Below are positions 33,860 to 43,895 of a stretch of 64,000 nucleotides of DNA, piece after piece. The notes under the pieces are model-generated. The model ran no database searches. It was not told where the DNA came from and was given only the letters and a program-made list of their open reading frames with translations. Within the stretch, counting starts at the first letter, position 1. The number at the start of each line of letters is the position of its first letter. The stretch covers positions 97,229,256 through 97,293,255 of the forward strand of contig OX235271.1 of NCBI GenBank assembly GCA_944472155.2, read 5' to 3'. The position numbers and the translations under genes were made by a program. Source of the stretch: Trichobilharzia szidati (Eukaryota; Platyhelminthes; Trematoda; Strigeidida; Schistosomatidae).

Positions 33860-35474
33860 ATAAAGAAAGCATTTGAACCCCATTACCTTGACAACAGTAC
33901 ACTCCACTGTCGTCTCTTTATATGACTCATCAACATTCGTAAGGGCTTCACAAACCTTAACAGATTATCTCACACTTTGTCTTACTGAAGTTGGAATGAA
34001 TACAAACTTAGTTAAGTCACCTGTACAATACGAGATGCGCAGCCTTACTATTTCATATGAATTCATAAAAGTAGTTGTGCCCATTTCTCACCATTAGTAG
34101 TAATAGTAGTAGTATGCTGCCCTGTATGAATATCTTTAAGATATCCTCTCACTATTGGTTAATCACATAATCAAGATAAAGACAGACAGAATTTAACACA
34201 GCTAAGTTGAATTAAAGTCTAAAATGGCAATTCATCACTGTATTAAAGTATAATTTATGCTTTTAGTGAATACCTAATATAATAAATGTTTTCACATGAA
34301 TTCTATTTTCTTCTTTGGAAAAAGTACTTTAATGTTGTCCAGTTCCTCGACAGTAATATTCTTTATTTGACAGTAACGCTGAATAAGAATATGTATATAT
34401 ATGTCAGTTGAAAAGTGGAAGTGCTATTCTAAATTATTGGGAAAACTACTTTAGTTCACAATACGCAAGTGATGGTTGAATATGCTCTTTTCTGTGTATA
34501 TTTATGCTCAGGTTGGTGATGTTCGCTGTAATACCATGAAATAAGCATTTCTAATGTCAACAGAATTGCGAAGTTCTATATTGTTATCTAACAGACTTTA
34601 ATGAATCACTGAAATACTCATATTATGACGTGATAGTTCATTTTGTTAGTTTTTTTGTTGACAATGTGATGCCTCAAAAATTAAAATAAATTACTTTAAT
34701 TTCAAATATTCTGTAAGGCATTCTATTACAAAAGACTAGGAAGTGAAATGACTTTTAGAAGGTATTTTACACTTTAGATTAAAGTAATGATCTATCGAAA
34801 TGGTTCTTTTTCCGTCTCACCTTCTCTTGAATGACAGTTTGTTATAAAGTATAAGATATCGTTTCACGTCAGATCCATCAAGCAGATTTTTATATTGGAA
34901 TGAATTCTCTCTTTACAGTCTTTACTGTATTGTGTTTTCTAATCATCTAAGGATGTACTTCTTTGCTTTGAATGTGGACGATTGATACTGATAAAGAACT
35001 AGTCACTTTCTTTATTTAGCGTTTAGTCTATCCTTTTATTTCTCCTTGAATTCGTCGGTGGGTTGACCTTATTTGGTGGCTAATCTTATAAACATTTTGC
35101 AGATAATTTAAATACTTTTCAGGCCTAAGTTTTTCATAGCCTTAAATCGTATCGATAATGGTTACGGATCATCAGTAATTTACAGGATAACACTAAAAGA
35201 ATGTAATTTATCTTCTTCGGAATAGAAGTAATAACTTTGGTATATGATAGACATCTTGTCCAGATTGACGATATCGTTTGGTAAAGGGGAAAAAAACACT
35301 AAAATATTTGAAGTATGTTACAAGTATATGTAGTAATAGTAAGATAGGAAGCTCAGTATTTGAAGCTGAGGGTGATAAATATTTAGAACATATTCTTCCG
35401 CAGATTAACTTAGATAAAAAGGGCTTTAAACGTTCTGACTGTTTATACGACAGGAAATGGTCATGTAAACTTAC
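33860..35474. other. intronic, nothing recognised
   Basis: AT-rich intron between Ig exons; no exon-like frame on the minus strand found. Confidence 0.45.
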
Positions 35475-35691
35475 CTAGCACATTGAGGTAAACACGTTGT
35501 TTATAGACTGTTTGACCATTCGAATAAAGACACACATATTCACCTTCATCGGTTCTCTGAACCCGATCAATACGTAGATCTAGTATAGTCTGATCGAATG
35601 AAGACATATCCAGGATGTATCGAGTATCTGGATGAAGACGTCTGTTATTGTGAATTAAGTAATCATTTGTTTTAGTACGTTTCCATAACAA
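35475..35691 (-). CDS. Ig-superfamily gene exon (rest of Ig domain 1)
   Basis: The exon begins after TTTTATACAG and ends before GTAAGTTT. It starts in phase 0, matching the previous exon, and ends in phase 1. The translation opens LLWKRTKTND, with the core tryptophan of the C strand. It continues through a D-strand-like DTRYIL and an E strand TILDLRIDRV, then DEGEYVC, the tyrosine corner and F-strand cysteine, and finishes YKQRVYLNVL as the G strand. W, the Y-x-C motif and spacing are all as expected for a V-set domain. The order of strands across the 5.1 kb intron is correct, which is the best evidence that the two exons belong to one gene. Confidence 0.85.
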
Positions 35692-36093
35692 CTGTATAAA
35701 ATGGAAAAAAGTAAAGGGATACTTTTTATTTCATGTAAATATTAAACTTAAGAAATGAACATGCTAGTTATTAAAGAAGTAGGTATTTTCAGAGAGGGTA
35801 TGATGTTTCAAAATCTCTCTTTTATTGATCTTAGTTACGTTTAGGATAACGATATATGCAAGTACAAGCGATTTATTATTCTTACAAACAAAAATCAAAC
35901 ACGTTTTTATGTTTACATTTACTATCAGAGCAAATCAGAACGTGACGATTACAACAGTGAGCTATTCACATAACCTATCCAGTCAAGTTTGACTGACATA
36001 CAGTGCGAATTAGAAACTCGTAGCAGTAATGTAATTGGGGTGCAGCTTAGGATAAGAACAAATGTCAACTAAACCGTAATTCTATAATTTTTT

Positions 36094-36320
36094 TATTCCG
36101 TTACGTTCCCAGTGGAACAAAGGGCTTCAAGCTAGAGGCTTGAAGTTTCTGTAGCAGTAGTGATTAGTTTTACAGGATGGGGTTGCTAGCCTCATACCCA
36201 ACCTTCCCTCTTTACCAGTCTTACTACTGGCTTAGCGAGGTAAGGGAGTGCTTCGACCAGGGATCGAACCCCGGACCATCTGCGTGGTCGGCGAGCACTC
36301 TACCGCTCTGCCACCGACTC
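36094..36320 (-). mobile_element. tRNA-Gly-headed SINE
   Basis: Tail at left (CGTTCCCAGTGGAACAAAGG), head at right (GGCAGAGCGGTAGAGTGCTC). Complete body. In the intron upstream of the second Ig exon. Confidence 0.88.
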
Positions 36321-36463
36321 TTAATAGTATATAATAATATATAATAAATCGCATTTATATTGAGCCTGAAGAATTATATCTCTGAATTGCCTCCTTGAGT
36401 TTTTATTTTATTTTGTAGTTTTGCCATATCGAGATGAGACGATGTTTTGAACATATTAAAGTC

Positions 36464-36891
36464 ACGGAATATACACATTGGGTCATAGGAGTTAATAAAA
36501 AGACAATTGCAGCGAAGAAAATTTTCTTTTCGACGAAGTCATCATCTAGGCTGTACATTCGTGTATTTATATCAAATGGATAAGAAAGTTCCAGAATAAT
36601 TCCCGGTTAGGGGTCAAATTAATAAAAATTACAATCAGGAATTAAAATGACATAACAAACAGGGGGGATGGGTAAAACTCGAACAAAGTAGCATTATAAT
36701 AACTAAGAAGATTGACATTGTGCAATTGGGGTTAGAAATGTCATTTTAATTCCTGATTGTAATTTTTATTAATTTGACCCCTAACCAGAAATTATTCTGG
36801 AACTTTCCTATCCATTTGATATAAATACACGAATGTACAGCCTAGATGATGACTTCGTCGAAAAGAAAATTTTCTTCGCTGCAATTGTCTT
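36464..36891. mobile_element. near-perfect foldback element with 12-bp target duplication
   Basis: Arms 36,500-36,653 and 36,739-36,892 (154 bp each, two or three differences) surround an 85-nt loop. CATATTAAAGTC occurs exactly at 36,452-36,463 and 36,892-36,903, sharing one base with the right arm. About 36 nt of extra sequence lies between the left duplication and the left arm, none on the right. The arms contain TGATGACTTCGTCGAAAAG, which resembles a shrunken hammerhead core, but I cannot fold it convincingly. No coding capacity. Confidence 0.9.
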
Positions 36892-37040
36892 CATATTAAA
36901 GTCGTGAAGATGTTTACCTGTTACTGTTAGAAGAATCGGTGGATTTAAAAGAAGGCCGAATACATTACAGATTTTATTTAGTGGTACTGGAAGATGTATT
37001 TTGATGGTTTTGAATGGTTTATTACTTCAGTTTTGATTGT

Positions 37041-37215
37041 GCGTCGGTGGCACAGTGGTTAAGACTGTCGCTGATTATGCACATGGTCCGGGGTTCGATC
37101 CCTTGCCGACGCACACCTGATATCTATGATCGGACAGCAAAATTCGGGCTACCGATATCACATGCTGAAAATTCCATACATGTACCAAAAATACGGTGTG
37201 GAATCAAGCTGTAGC
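37041..37215 (+). mobile_element. SINE with the tRNA-Gly head but a different body
   Basis: Head GCGTCGGTGGCACAGTGGTT and GGGGTTCGATCCC as in the main SINE, closing GCCGACGCAC. The body is different: CACCTGATATCTATGATCGG, then GGGCTACCGATATCACATGC and TGAAAATTCCATACATGTAC, with an A-rich end. It lacks the LINE-like GTTCCACT tail. Confidence 0.85.
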
Positions 37216-37611
37216 CAAAAAAAATTGTGGCAGTTGGTAAACGAGAGTGTATTATTTCCGCAGAGGGTGATGGGTTATTTTGGTGCGAAATCTACTGAAA
37301 ACTAGTGATTACAGAAACTTTTTGTTTTAGCAGTAAATTCATAAATTCAATGTATCAAGGGGAGTGTGTTATAAATGTACTCTAGGAAACTTTGCCATAG
37401 GCAGCATTATAATCTCCAATCATTTCATGAAATAATGTTAACCTGTTTACTTAAACAAATGAACTTTCCCACTAAAAGCCTGGTTGGAGTAAATTCCCTA
37501 AGACAGAAATTTCATAAAGTCACTAATGATACTGGCAATAATGCCTATATTGAAATACTCATCTGACAACAAGGAACTCATTAAGTGATTTTGGCATCTT
37601 TGTTACATATT
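37216..37611. other. non-coding, nothing recognised
   Basis: AT-rich spacer within the intron between the first two Ig exons found. Confidence 0.4.
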
Positions 37612-37720
37612 TTAGACTGGAATTCCGGTCTCAAACTAGGACGAAACAACTGTTCAGTACTCGCTAAATTCCCAGCGGTTCTCCAAATGATGTCAGCTCG
37701 AGATCAAGCCAGTAATTTAA
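37612..37720 (+). mobile_element. hammerhead repeat, ribozyme-to-tail fragment
   Basis: GGTCTCAAACTAGGACGAAAC, then CAACTGTTCAGTACTCG and GGTTCTCCAAATGATGTCAG: helix II, GAAAC and tail of the family without the tRNA head or the first core strand. Confidence 0.75.
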
Positions 37721-38577
37721 GCACAAAGTGAAATAACGGAACTTTGAAACCGAATTAATTAATTAGAGGGAAAATATTTCCTTGTATTCAGTAGCCTTCT
37801 TTCTGTTTTAAATGAATTTTCTCCTCTGTTATTTTTTTTAAGGACTTGAGATGTGTATGGGCCTGATGTGTAATATTATCAATTCATGTTATCCTTCCCT
37901 ATCATTTTGAGAAACGCGTTAAACAGTTTGTTTCCTTTTCATCATTTGTCTTGTAAGTGTTCTTGAAGGGTAATTGTGTTTGTTTATGTGTTGTTCTCAG
38001 AAAGGGAAAGTGTTCAACCTTATTTTAAATGAAAAAAACCAAACTACTGAACAATATCAGAAGTAGTAAAGAAATGGTGGCAGGTGGTTAAGTATAAAAA
38101 TGATGGAAATCGTAATAATAATAATTTTAGCATTAATAGTGTCATCACTGAGTAAATTAGATTTCCTAAATGCTACTTGAATAAGAAACAAAACAGTGTG
38201 AAGTAAACGGTAATACCATAATAAACAACCTTGTGAAAGGTGTTCCGAATAAATTGAACATATTCACTTCATATGGAGAAAAGCTTGTGTTTCGAGGAAA
38301 AAACAACAACAAATTAGGATAAACAGGCTTTGGATTTGAATTAATTCTAGTCTGTCTCACTAAATATCTTACGTACGTAGGTGATAAAAAACATAACAAA
38401 TATAAGTTTTCCCTCAACTTTATGGCTTGGAATAAAGATATTTTCTCTGCATTTTTGAAAACAGTAGTTTATTGATATTTCTGCGAAATTCCTATTTGTA
38501 TACTTGGCTGGTATGGAATAAATTTTTCTAGGAATCTTGGTGTTCGTTACTAGCCAAAAACAAGGTTTTTTGTTTAC
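37721..38577. other. intronic, nothing recognised
   Basis: AT-rich sequence; a few minus-strand frames of about 85 codons here look like chance. Confidence 0.4.
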
Positions 38578-38880
38578 ATGGAGGATTTCATCATGAGCTG
38601 ACATCAGTTAGAGAACCATTGGAAAACCCACCAAGGAGTATTGGACAGCTGTTTCGTCGTAGTTTGAGACTCTTCAGTAGTACGCACCCACTACTAGGGT
38701 TCAAACCCAGGACCTTCTGGTTAAGAGGCGAGTTCGTGGACCATTGAGCCACTGGGACCCGATCCAATGGTCCTTGAATTCTAACTTCTGCTAATTCACG
38801 ACATAACGCGACCATTTCGCAATGTCTTCTTCGATGAGTTACTGTCTCATCTTCAACCTGCTGGTTTTGTTTAACCATCT
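38578..38880 (-). mobile_element. hammerhead/tRNA repeat
   Basis: Minus copy: tail GGAGGATTTCATCATGAGCT at left, ribozyme 38,637-38,684, B box GGGTTTGAACCC, A-box-like TGGCTCAATGG, leader to about 38,880 (GTCTTCTTCGATGAG). Confidence 0.85.
38637..38684 (-). ncRNA. hammerhead ribozyme with intact catalytic core
   Basis: Minus strand: CTGAAGA (38,677-38,671) matches C-U-G-A-N-G-A exactly, followed directly by helix II (GTC...GAC, three pairs), then GAAAC (38,655-38,651), an ACAGCTGT helix III palindrome and the GTC triplet before the cleavage site. Helix I (GTACTA with CAATAC) has only four of six pairs. Helix III is self-complementary with no loop, so this type would be expected to work best as a dimer of two RNAs. 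It is the only copy here in which every invariant core base seems kept. Confidence 0.65.
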
Positions 38881-39689
38881 TGACATAGCTTGAAAATCTT
38901 CAATGTTTATCTTCAGTACTCTTGACACAGAGAACACACAACAATCATGTTTTGATGCTAGTGTAATCCAATTGAGCTACTGGCCCGGAGTCAAACTCAA
39001 AATAGCTTTCAGCTTCTGATGATTTGCTGTGTACTCTCAGTCTCGGTCCTGACACTCATTTTAATGAGCGCTGCCAATTACGATTCCTCATTCCTTAACG
39101 AAATAGGTTTTCAATCTGAATAACGACTAGGAACCTATTTACTGCATTATTTGTAGATTACGCTTACAAACTTCGTAATTCGGAATCGCAGTCCCGGCTG
39201 AGTGTTTTATTTCAGGTGATTTAGGAAATCATGGTTACTAATCTAGGGGTTGACCACATATCTACCGTTTAACTACTGGTAGTATTTCCGTAAAAAACAA
39301 TCAGTTTCACAAAAGACATTTTGACGTAATTTATAAACCACAGTGGCAAATATCTAATTCACTTTGAGCAAACATTAATCGTGCATAAAAAAGCTTTGAA
39401 TTCATTAATTAACAAGAAAGCGAATAAGTTTATGGCGTGAAAAATATTTTTCTAAAATTTAAAGCTTAATGTTTTTATGATTCATTTTAGGGTAAATTGT
39501 CCATTGAGCAGGAGTTAGTACAAAAGGAAACAAAAGGCTCTCAAAGACTTAGAGAAGCTCTGCCTCGATGAAGTCCAAGTATTTTCTGTGAACATTATTC
39601 AACTGAACATTATCTATTGACATTAAGTATACAAGTACCACAATGATATTTTAGAAACGACTATCTGATTGATTGATATGGGTAGTGCT
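38881..39689. other. intronic; possible tRNA-like relic
   Basis: Around 38,950-39,000 the minus strand reads GTAGCTCAATTGGATTAC, like a tRNA D arm. The rest is unrecognised. Confidence 0.35.
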
Positions 39690-40190
39690 TGTTAGTCAGG
39701 TAGAAGTCATTTAAACACTGGACGGCCATTCGATCATTTAGGACCGAGCTTATGAGTGGTGTACCCGGTTAACCCAGCTTAGAGAAGTGAAATAGTTGAA
39801 ATGTATCGAATTCTGGCTAACTACTTGGGCGAATTGATAATACATTAAGTCGCGCCCATGCTGCTGGTCAGAATTCGAGGCGTTTCAGCTGATGACTAGG
39901 TTTTCTTAGCTAAGTCTAACCAGGTACTCCACTAATGATCTCAGCTCTAAACGAGAGAAAGGTCCATCGGAAGTTTAGATCACTTCAAGCTGGCTAGAAA
40001 TCACTACCACCTACTCCTATTAATCAATTAGTAGTATATAGCTTCGTGCGTTCATGCTTGCTTTCTTGATTGCTTTTCACGGCACCGAGCAGATCACATA
40101 TTGTGATCTGTATGATTTCAGCTTACAAGGGAAACTGTGGTGAAATTACACCTCGAACTGTGTAAATTGCAAATCGCGAATTAATTTGTG
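39690..40190. mobile_element. PLE terminal repeats, inverted, without a body
   Basis: About 39,690-39,830 (minus-like) and 39,890-40,190 (plus-like) resemble the two ends of the PLE at 43.9-46.1 kb (ACACTGGACGGCCATTCG; GAAGTTTAGATCACTTCAAG; GATCACATATTGTGATCTG). No RT or endonuclease is between them, only about 60-100 bp, so this is a collapsed or non-autonomous relative. Confidence 0.65.
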
Positions 40191-40202
40191 AATTACGAAT
40201 TT

Positions 40203-40368
40203 TCAAGTATTGGTTTTTTGTGGGGATTTTGTTTGATTGGTTGGAGGATTTCATTATGGAGCCCCGGTGGGTGCGTACCGATGAATAGTCCCAAACTAGG
40301 ACAAAACAGCTGTCGGGTTTTCCAATGGTTCTCTAACTTATGTCAGCTCATGGTGAAATCCTCCAACC
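40203..40368 (+). mobile_element. short hammerhead foldback with 12-bp target duplication
   Basis: One-sided tail TCAAGTATTGGTTTTTTGTG at left, then GGAGGATTTCATTATGGAG, inverted at the right end (CTCATGGTGAAATCCTCC). Between them sits the ribozyme half of the repeat (GTACCGATGAATAGTCCC, GGACAAAACAGCTGTC). AATTACGAATTT flanks it at 40,191-40,202 and 40,369-40,380. Confidence 0.88.
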
Positions 40369-40758
40369 AATTACGAATTTGTCTGTTTATTTCCCAGTCT
40401 GTCAGACGTGACTAAAGCTAACGTTCGATAAATATTGAGGTGGACAAACGTGGCTTTGAAATGAACACCTTTGCCTGGGATTTCATCAAAAGTTTTTTCT
40501 TAAACAAAGTAATGAGAGCGTTAACATTAACTAGTTCGGCAATTACAGTTCTGAAAAATATTAGGTACGTTGTGGTCACCAATAACTGATACACAGCGGT
40601 GTAATAGAATGTTTGGAGTTGAATAGTCAGCAACTGAAATGCCACAGCTTAACACTGCGAATACACCAAAATCATGTATTCAAGCAAAAACACTTCCGAG
40701 TATTCACAAACATGTAAGTGTTCACCATATACAACAATTAGTATCTGATTCAACTTAC

Positions 40759-41015
40759 TGTTCCTTTCGTGTTTTCATCAACACCGTTTTCAGTTAATAA
40801 TTTCTTATCTGGACGACATGGTAATAAAGCAGTATGGTTCAATACAGCTTTCATTTTTATGATATCATTTTTATCTGAATCAATCAGATCACTTCGTCTA
40901 TACAAGAATTTTGATTTTGGATTATTTTGTGTTCTTATTTTACGAAATGATTTGACTTTCGTGGATCCATTTTTATTTAATAATGCATTGACTGTGTGAT
41001 TCGTTGGCAGAATTA
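40759..41015 (-). CDS. Ig-superfamily adhesion gene, most 5' exon found (start of Ig domain 1)
   Basis: Internal coding exon read leftwards. The acceptor is a strong pyrimidine tract ending TTTCTTAG and the donor is GTAAGT, leaving phase 0. It encodes roughly 85 residues: a hydrophobic start (ILPTNHTVNA) that may be the end of a signal peptide, a basic linker, then AVLNHTALLPC, which fits the B strand of a V-type Ig domain with its core cysteine. There is no ATG in frame after the nearest upstream stop, so a start or signal exon must lie further right or outside the window. With the next exon it forms one complete Ig domain. The protein is expected at the cell surface as an adhesion or recognition molecule (lachesin/IgLON/DIP style). 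This is a family-level inference; no orthologue is claimed. Confidence 0.75.
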
Positions 41016-41164
41016 CTAAGAAACAAATGAAAAGAAACAACAAATTGAAAAATGCCAATTAATTACATTAACACGCAGATGTGTATTAAAACAGATTGAA
41101 GAATGTCACTTTTTAACCATATTGATATCAAGTTTTCTTGGCACAAAACTGTTTTTTTTCTCAT

Positions 41165-41366
41165 TCTTTACATCCCGAGTGGAATTAGAGTTTCAAGTTT
41201 TGGGGTTTCAGTAGCGGTAACGTTATTTTTGTAGAGTGAAGTTGCTAGTCTCTCATCCAAGCTTCTGTCTTTTACAAGCTTCCTACAGGCTAATCGAGGT
41301 TTAGGAGTGAATTTGCCGGGAATTAAACGCTTACTGATGAGAATTCTACCATTGAACCGACAACGA
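41165..41366 (-). mobile_element. tRNA-Gly-headed SINE, very old
   Basis: Block order is still readable: ATCCCGAGTGGAATTAGAG (tail), GGGGTTTCAGTAGCG, TAATCGAGGTTTAGGAG and a decayed head near 41,350. Confidence 0.6.
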
Positions 41367-41639
41367 AAATGCCTAATTTCATCTAATTTGTGGTTGTGAT
41401 AACAGTATATACTTTTCCTCCGTAATGAATAATTAGATTATGAACTCTATGTATTTCATACCTATATTTATATTTACGTAAAATATAAGAGAAGAAACTC
41501 ATTTGATTTTGGGCTGACTATTGAGCTATATCAGATAGTTTGTGTTTGACAGTAATGCCTTAGACTACAAAATTTTATACAAAGTTTAAATTATGAAATA
41601 ATAGAGAAGATTTGTAGCTCAAGTGGATGATTTGCAATT

Positions 41640-42265
41640 AATAGTGTTCTCTGAGCTGGTTGGTTTAGTTGCGGAGCTTTCGTCATCCTTCTGGACAACA
41701 TCTTCAGCGCAATATTTAGCATAAAGTGAAATGATTTAAATTTCTTCATGAGTGTATTGACCATTTTCTATTGACTTGGATTTTAAACTTTCTGGTCACC
41801 TGATTTACTTTTTATCAGTTGGTATATTTCGTCTATATTAACGTGTTTGTTAATTGCATTTTCGTTTGAGTACCAGGCTTCTAGGAATTCCCTGGCACTT
41901 TTAGTGTTTCCTCTGTCTAAGATTTTGACATTATTCCAATCAAATTGATGACCATAATTGTCTATATGCATTTCACGGCTGATTTGTGTTCTTGGATTCT
42001 GATTCGAAGGGGACGCCCACTTTGGCCTATGTGATGCTTGTTGCAGTTCATACAATTTATTTTGTAAATGGTATTAATTTTATCCCCTTTTTCTGTTGGA
42101 TCTTTGGTTTGCATAATATCGAATTAAGCGATTTGACTGGCTTGTGTGCTATATCTATATCAAACGGTTTCAGTATTCTAGCTGTTATTTCAGAGATACT
42201 TCTCATGTATGGTAGAATGAATTTTCTTGTGGTCTTTGATGATGGTTCTTTGTTGGTGTTTTGAT
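41640..42265 (-). pseudogene. third PLE family, endonuclease relic with 3' end
   Basis: Minus strand: FILPYMRSISEITARILKPF, then NTIYKINCMNCNKHHIGQSG (C-x2-C and the IGQSG version of the GIY-YIG core), RPLRIRIQEHKSAVK. After a frameshift come NYGHQFDWNNVKILDRGNTK, SAREFLEAWYSNENAINKHV and a stop near 41,783. The non-coding end with the hammerhead-like motif follows. The RT part is missing. Confidence 0.82.
41671..41712 (-). ncRNA. hammerhead-like motif just 3' of a PLE endonuclease
   Basis: Minus strand: CTGAAGA, one extra T, GTTGTCC-AGAA-GGATGAC (seven pairs with two G-U), then GAAAGCTCCGC. The core strands are intact apart from the inserted base. Position immediately after the PLE endonuclease relic fits the known association of small hammerheads with PLE ends. 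Confidence 0.5.
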
Positions 42266-42929
42266 TCGACAGAAACTTTTGGGCAGAAGAAATGAAATGT
42301 ACTCAGTTCATCCCACAGTATTTATTGTTCTTGTTTCCCAAAATGTTTCATTCGCGAAATCATTAACTCACAATGACAAAATTAGGAAGAGTAACAGTTC
42401 AATTTCATATATTTATGTATGATGAATAATTTCAGTTGAGTGACCTGTATTGTTTAATATTCCCACACATTTTCTAGGTGTGACAATAGAGAAATACCGC
42501 AGAAACCAAAATAAAAATGAACTAGTCGTCTAAATACTAACAAAAGTGATTTTTGCAGTTCTTACTGAATCAGCTAAGGCATCTCAATTTTGTTGATACC
42601 TGTATTAGGTCGTCTGGTTTTCAACGTTAGTTCTTTTTGACAGTATGAAAGGTAAGTCGTTGGACCATAGGATAGATAGACAAATTTATAGCGTGTATAA
42701 TTAAAAAAACGAATATTAATGAATCTCAGAATTAAATTTTACTTAGCTGTGTTGTTTCCCACTTAGATTCGAGTTTTCACAAAGTGTCATATTAACTTTA
42801 TGTGATAGGAGGATTTTGAAATAATCTAAGCAAACATCAGATTACATACTGCTGTGGTTCCTCTACAATCACCATAATGAGTTTTGGTTTTTATACCTAA
42901 ATGTTTTGCATGTGGATGGTGAGCAAAGC
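42266..42929. other. non-coding, nothing recognised
   Basis: AT-rich spacer between PLE and LINE fragments. Confidence 0.4.
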
Positions 42930-43840
42930 CGTAATGTAGTGGGTTCCAAGTGGAACACATGGCTTCAACCTAACATCTCCGTTTTGTCCTATTCCCTGCA
43001 GTCCTCTTTAGCTGTCCCAAGGATTTTCCATAAGCTTTCATCTCCTTTCCACACGGTTTCCTCCGTGTGACGTTCGAACAGCCAACTAGCCGTTTCCTAT
43101 TCAGGGCCCACTCGAATGCGCAGCACGTGATGTCACTAGACAGTCTCCTCTGTGTTTGGCTTATCCATCTCCATTTTCTTCGGGATATTTGTTGAACAGT
43201 AGGTCTGTGGTTGGTTCGTTTCCAGAGTTTCATGTTGCTAGTTCTTTCTGGCTGCTCGTTTGATCTTCATTATGGAGTGCACTGGATTTCTAAACTGGTT
43301 TCAGAGTGATGAATGTCTGCCTTGCCTTTTCGATTCTGGTTTTGACATCTATTTATTCTGTGGTTGAAACAATGCTTCATAAATAACGTGAAGGAAGTAA
43401 TCTCTTTCAAATTCCTCCTGTTGATAGTGATTGGTGCTAGTTGGTGTTAGCTAAATGTTTTCATCAACTCCGTCTTCTGTATGTTCATTTGTAGTCCTGC
43501 CTTCGCTGCCTGCCTCTTCAGCCAGTTTGTCGCTTTTCACCAGTAAGTCTTTGAGTTTGTGTGACATAAGACATATATCATCTGCGAAATCCAGATCTTC
43601 TAGAGTCTTCTTCTCGGTGGTCCAGCATATTCCTGTCTTTTCACTCCCATGCATAGTTTGACGTATGATCCAGTCCACCACAATTAGGAATATCATCGGT
43701 GATAACAGGCAACCTTGTCTTACTCCTGTATTCACTTCAAACTCCTCTCTGAGTTTTCCGTTGTGGATCACCCGACACGTGGCATTATCATGTAGCCATT
43801 GAATGAGGTTGATGTGTAGAGGACAATAAAGCATGGTGAT
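42930..43840 (-). mobile_element. RTE-like LINE fragment with intact RT motifs B and C
   Basis: Minus strand: LIQWLHDNATCRVIHNGKL, NTGVRQGCLLSPMIF (motif B), LEDLDFADDICLMSHKL (motif C, A-D-D intact), then after a break the C-terminal segment RRKWRWISQTQRR and the 3' tail with GTTCCACTTGG. Sequence between the RT and the C-terminal segment is shortened. Confidence 0.82.
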
Positions 43841-43895
43841 CTGTTATTCAGCTGCTTTATAATACGAATTTATAACTAACATGTCTAGAATGTAT

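Noticed and set aside
43451..43661. Plus-strand serine-rich frame
   Set aside because: Shadow of the minus-strand LINE RT.
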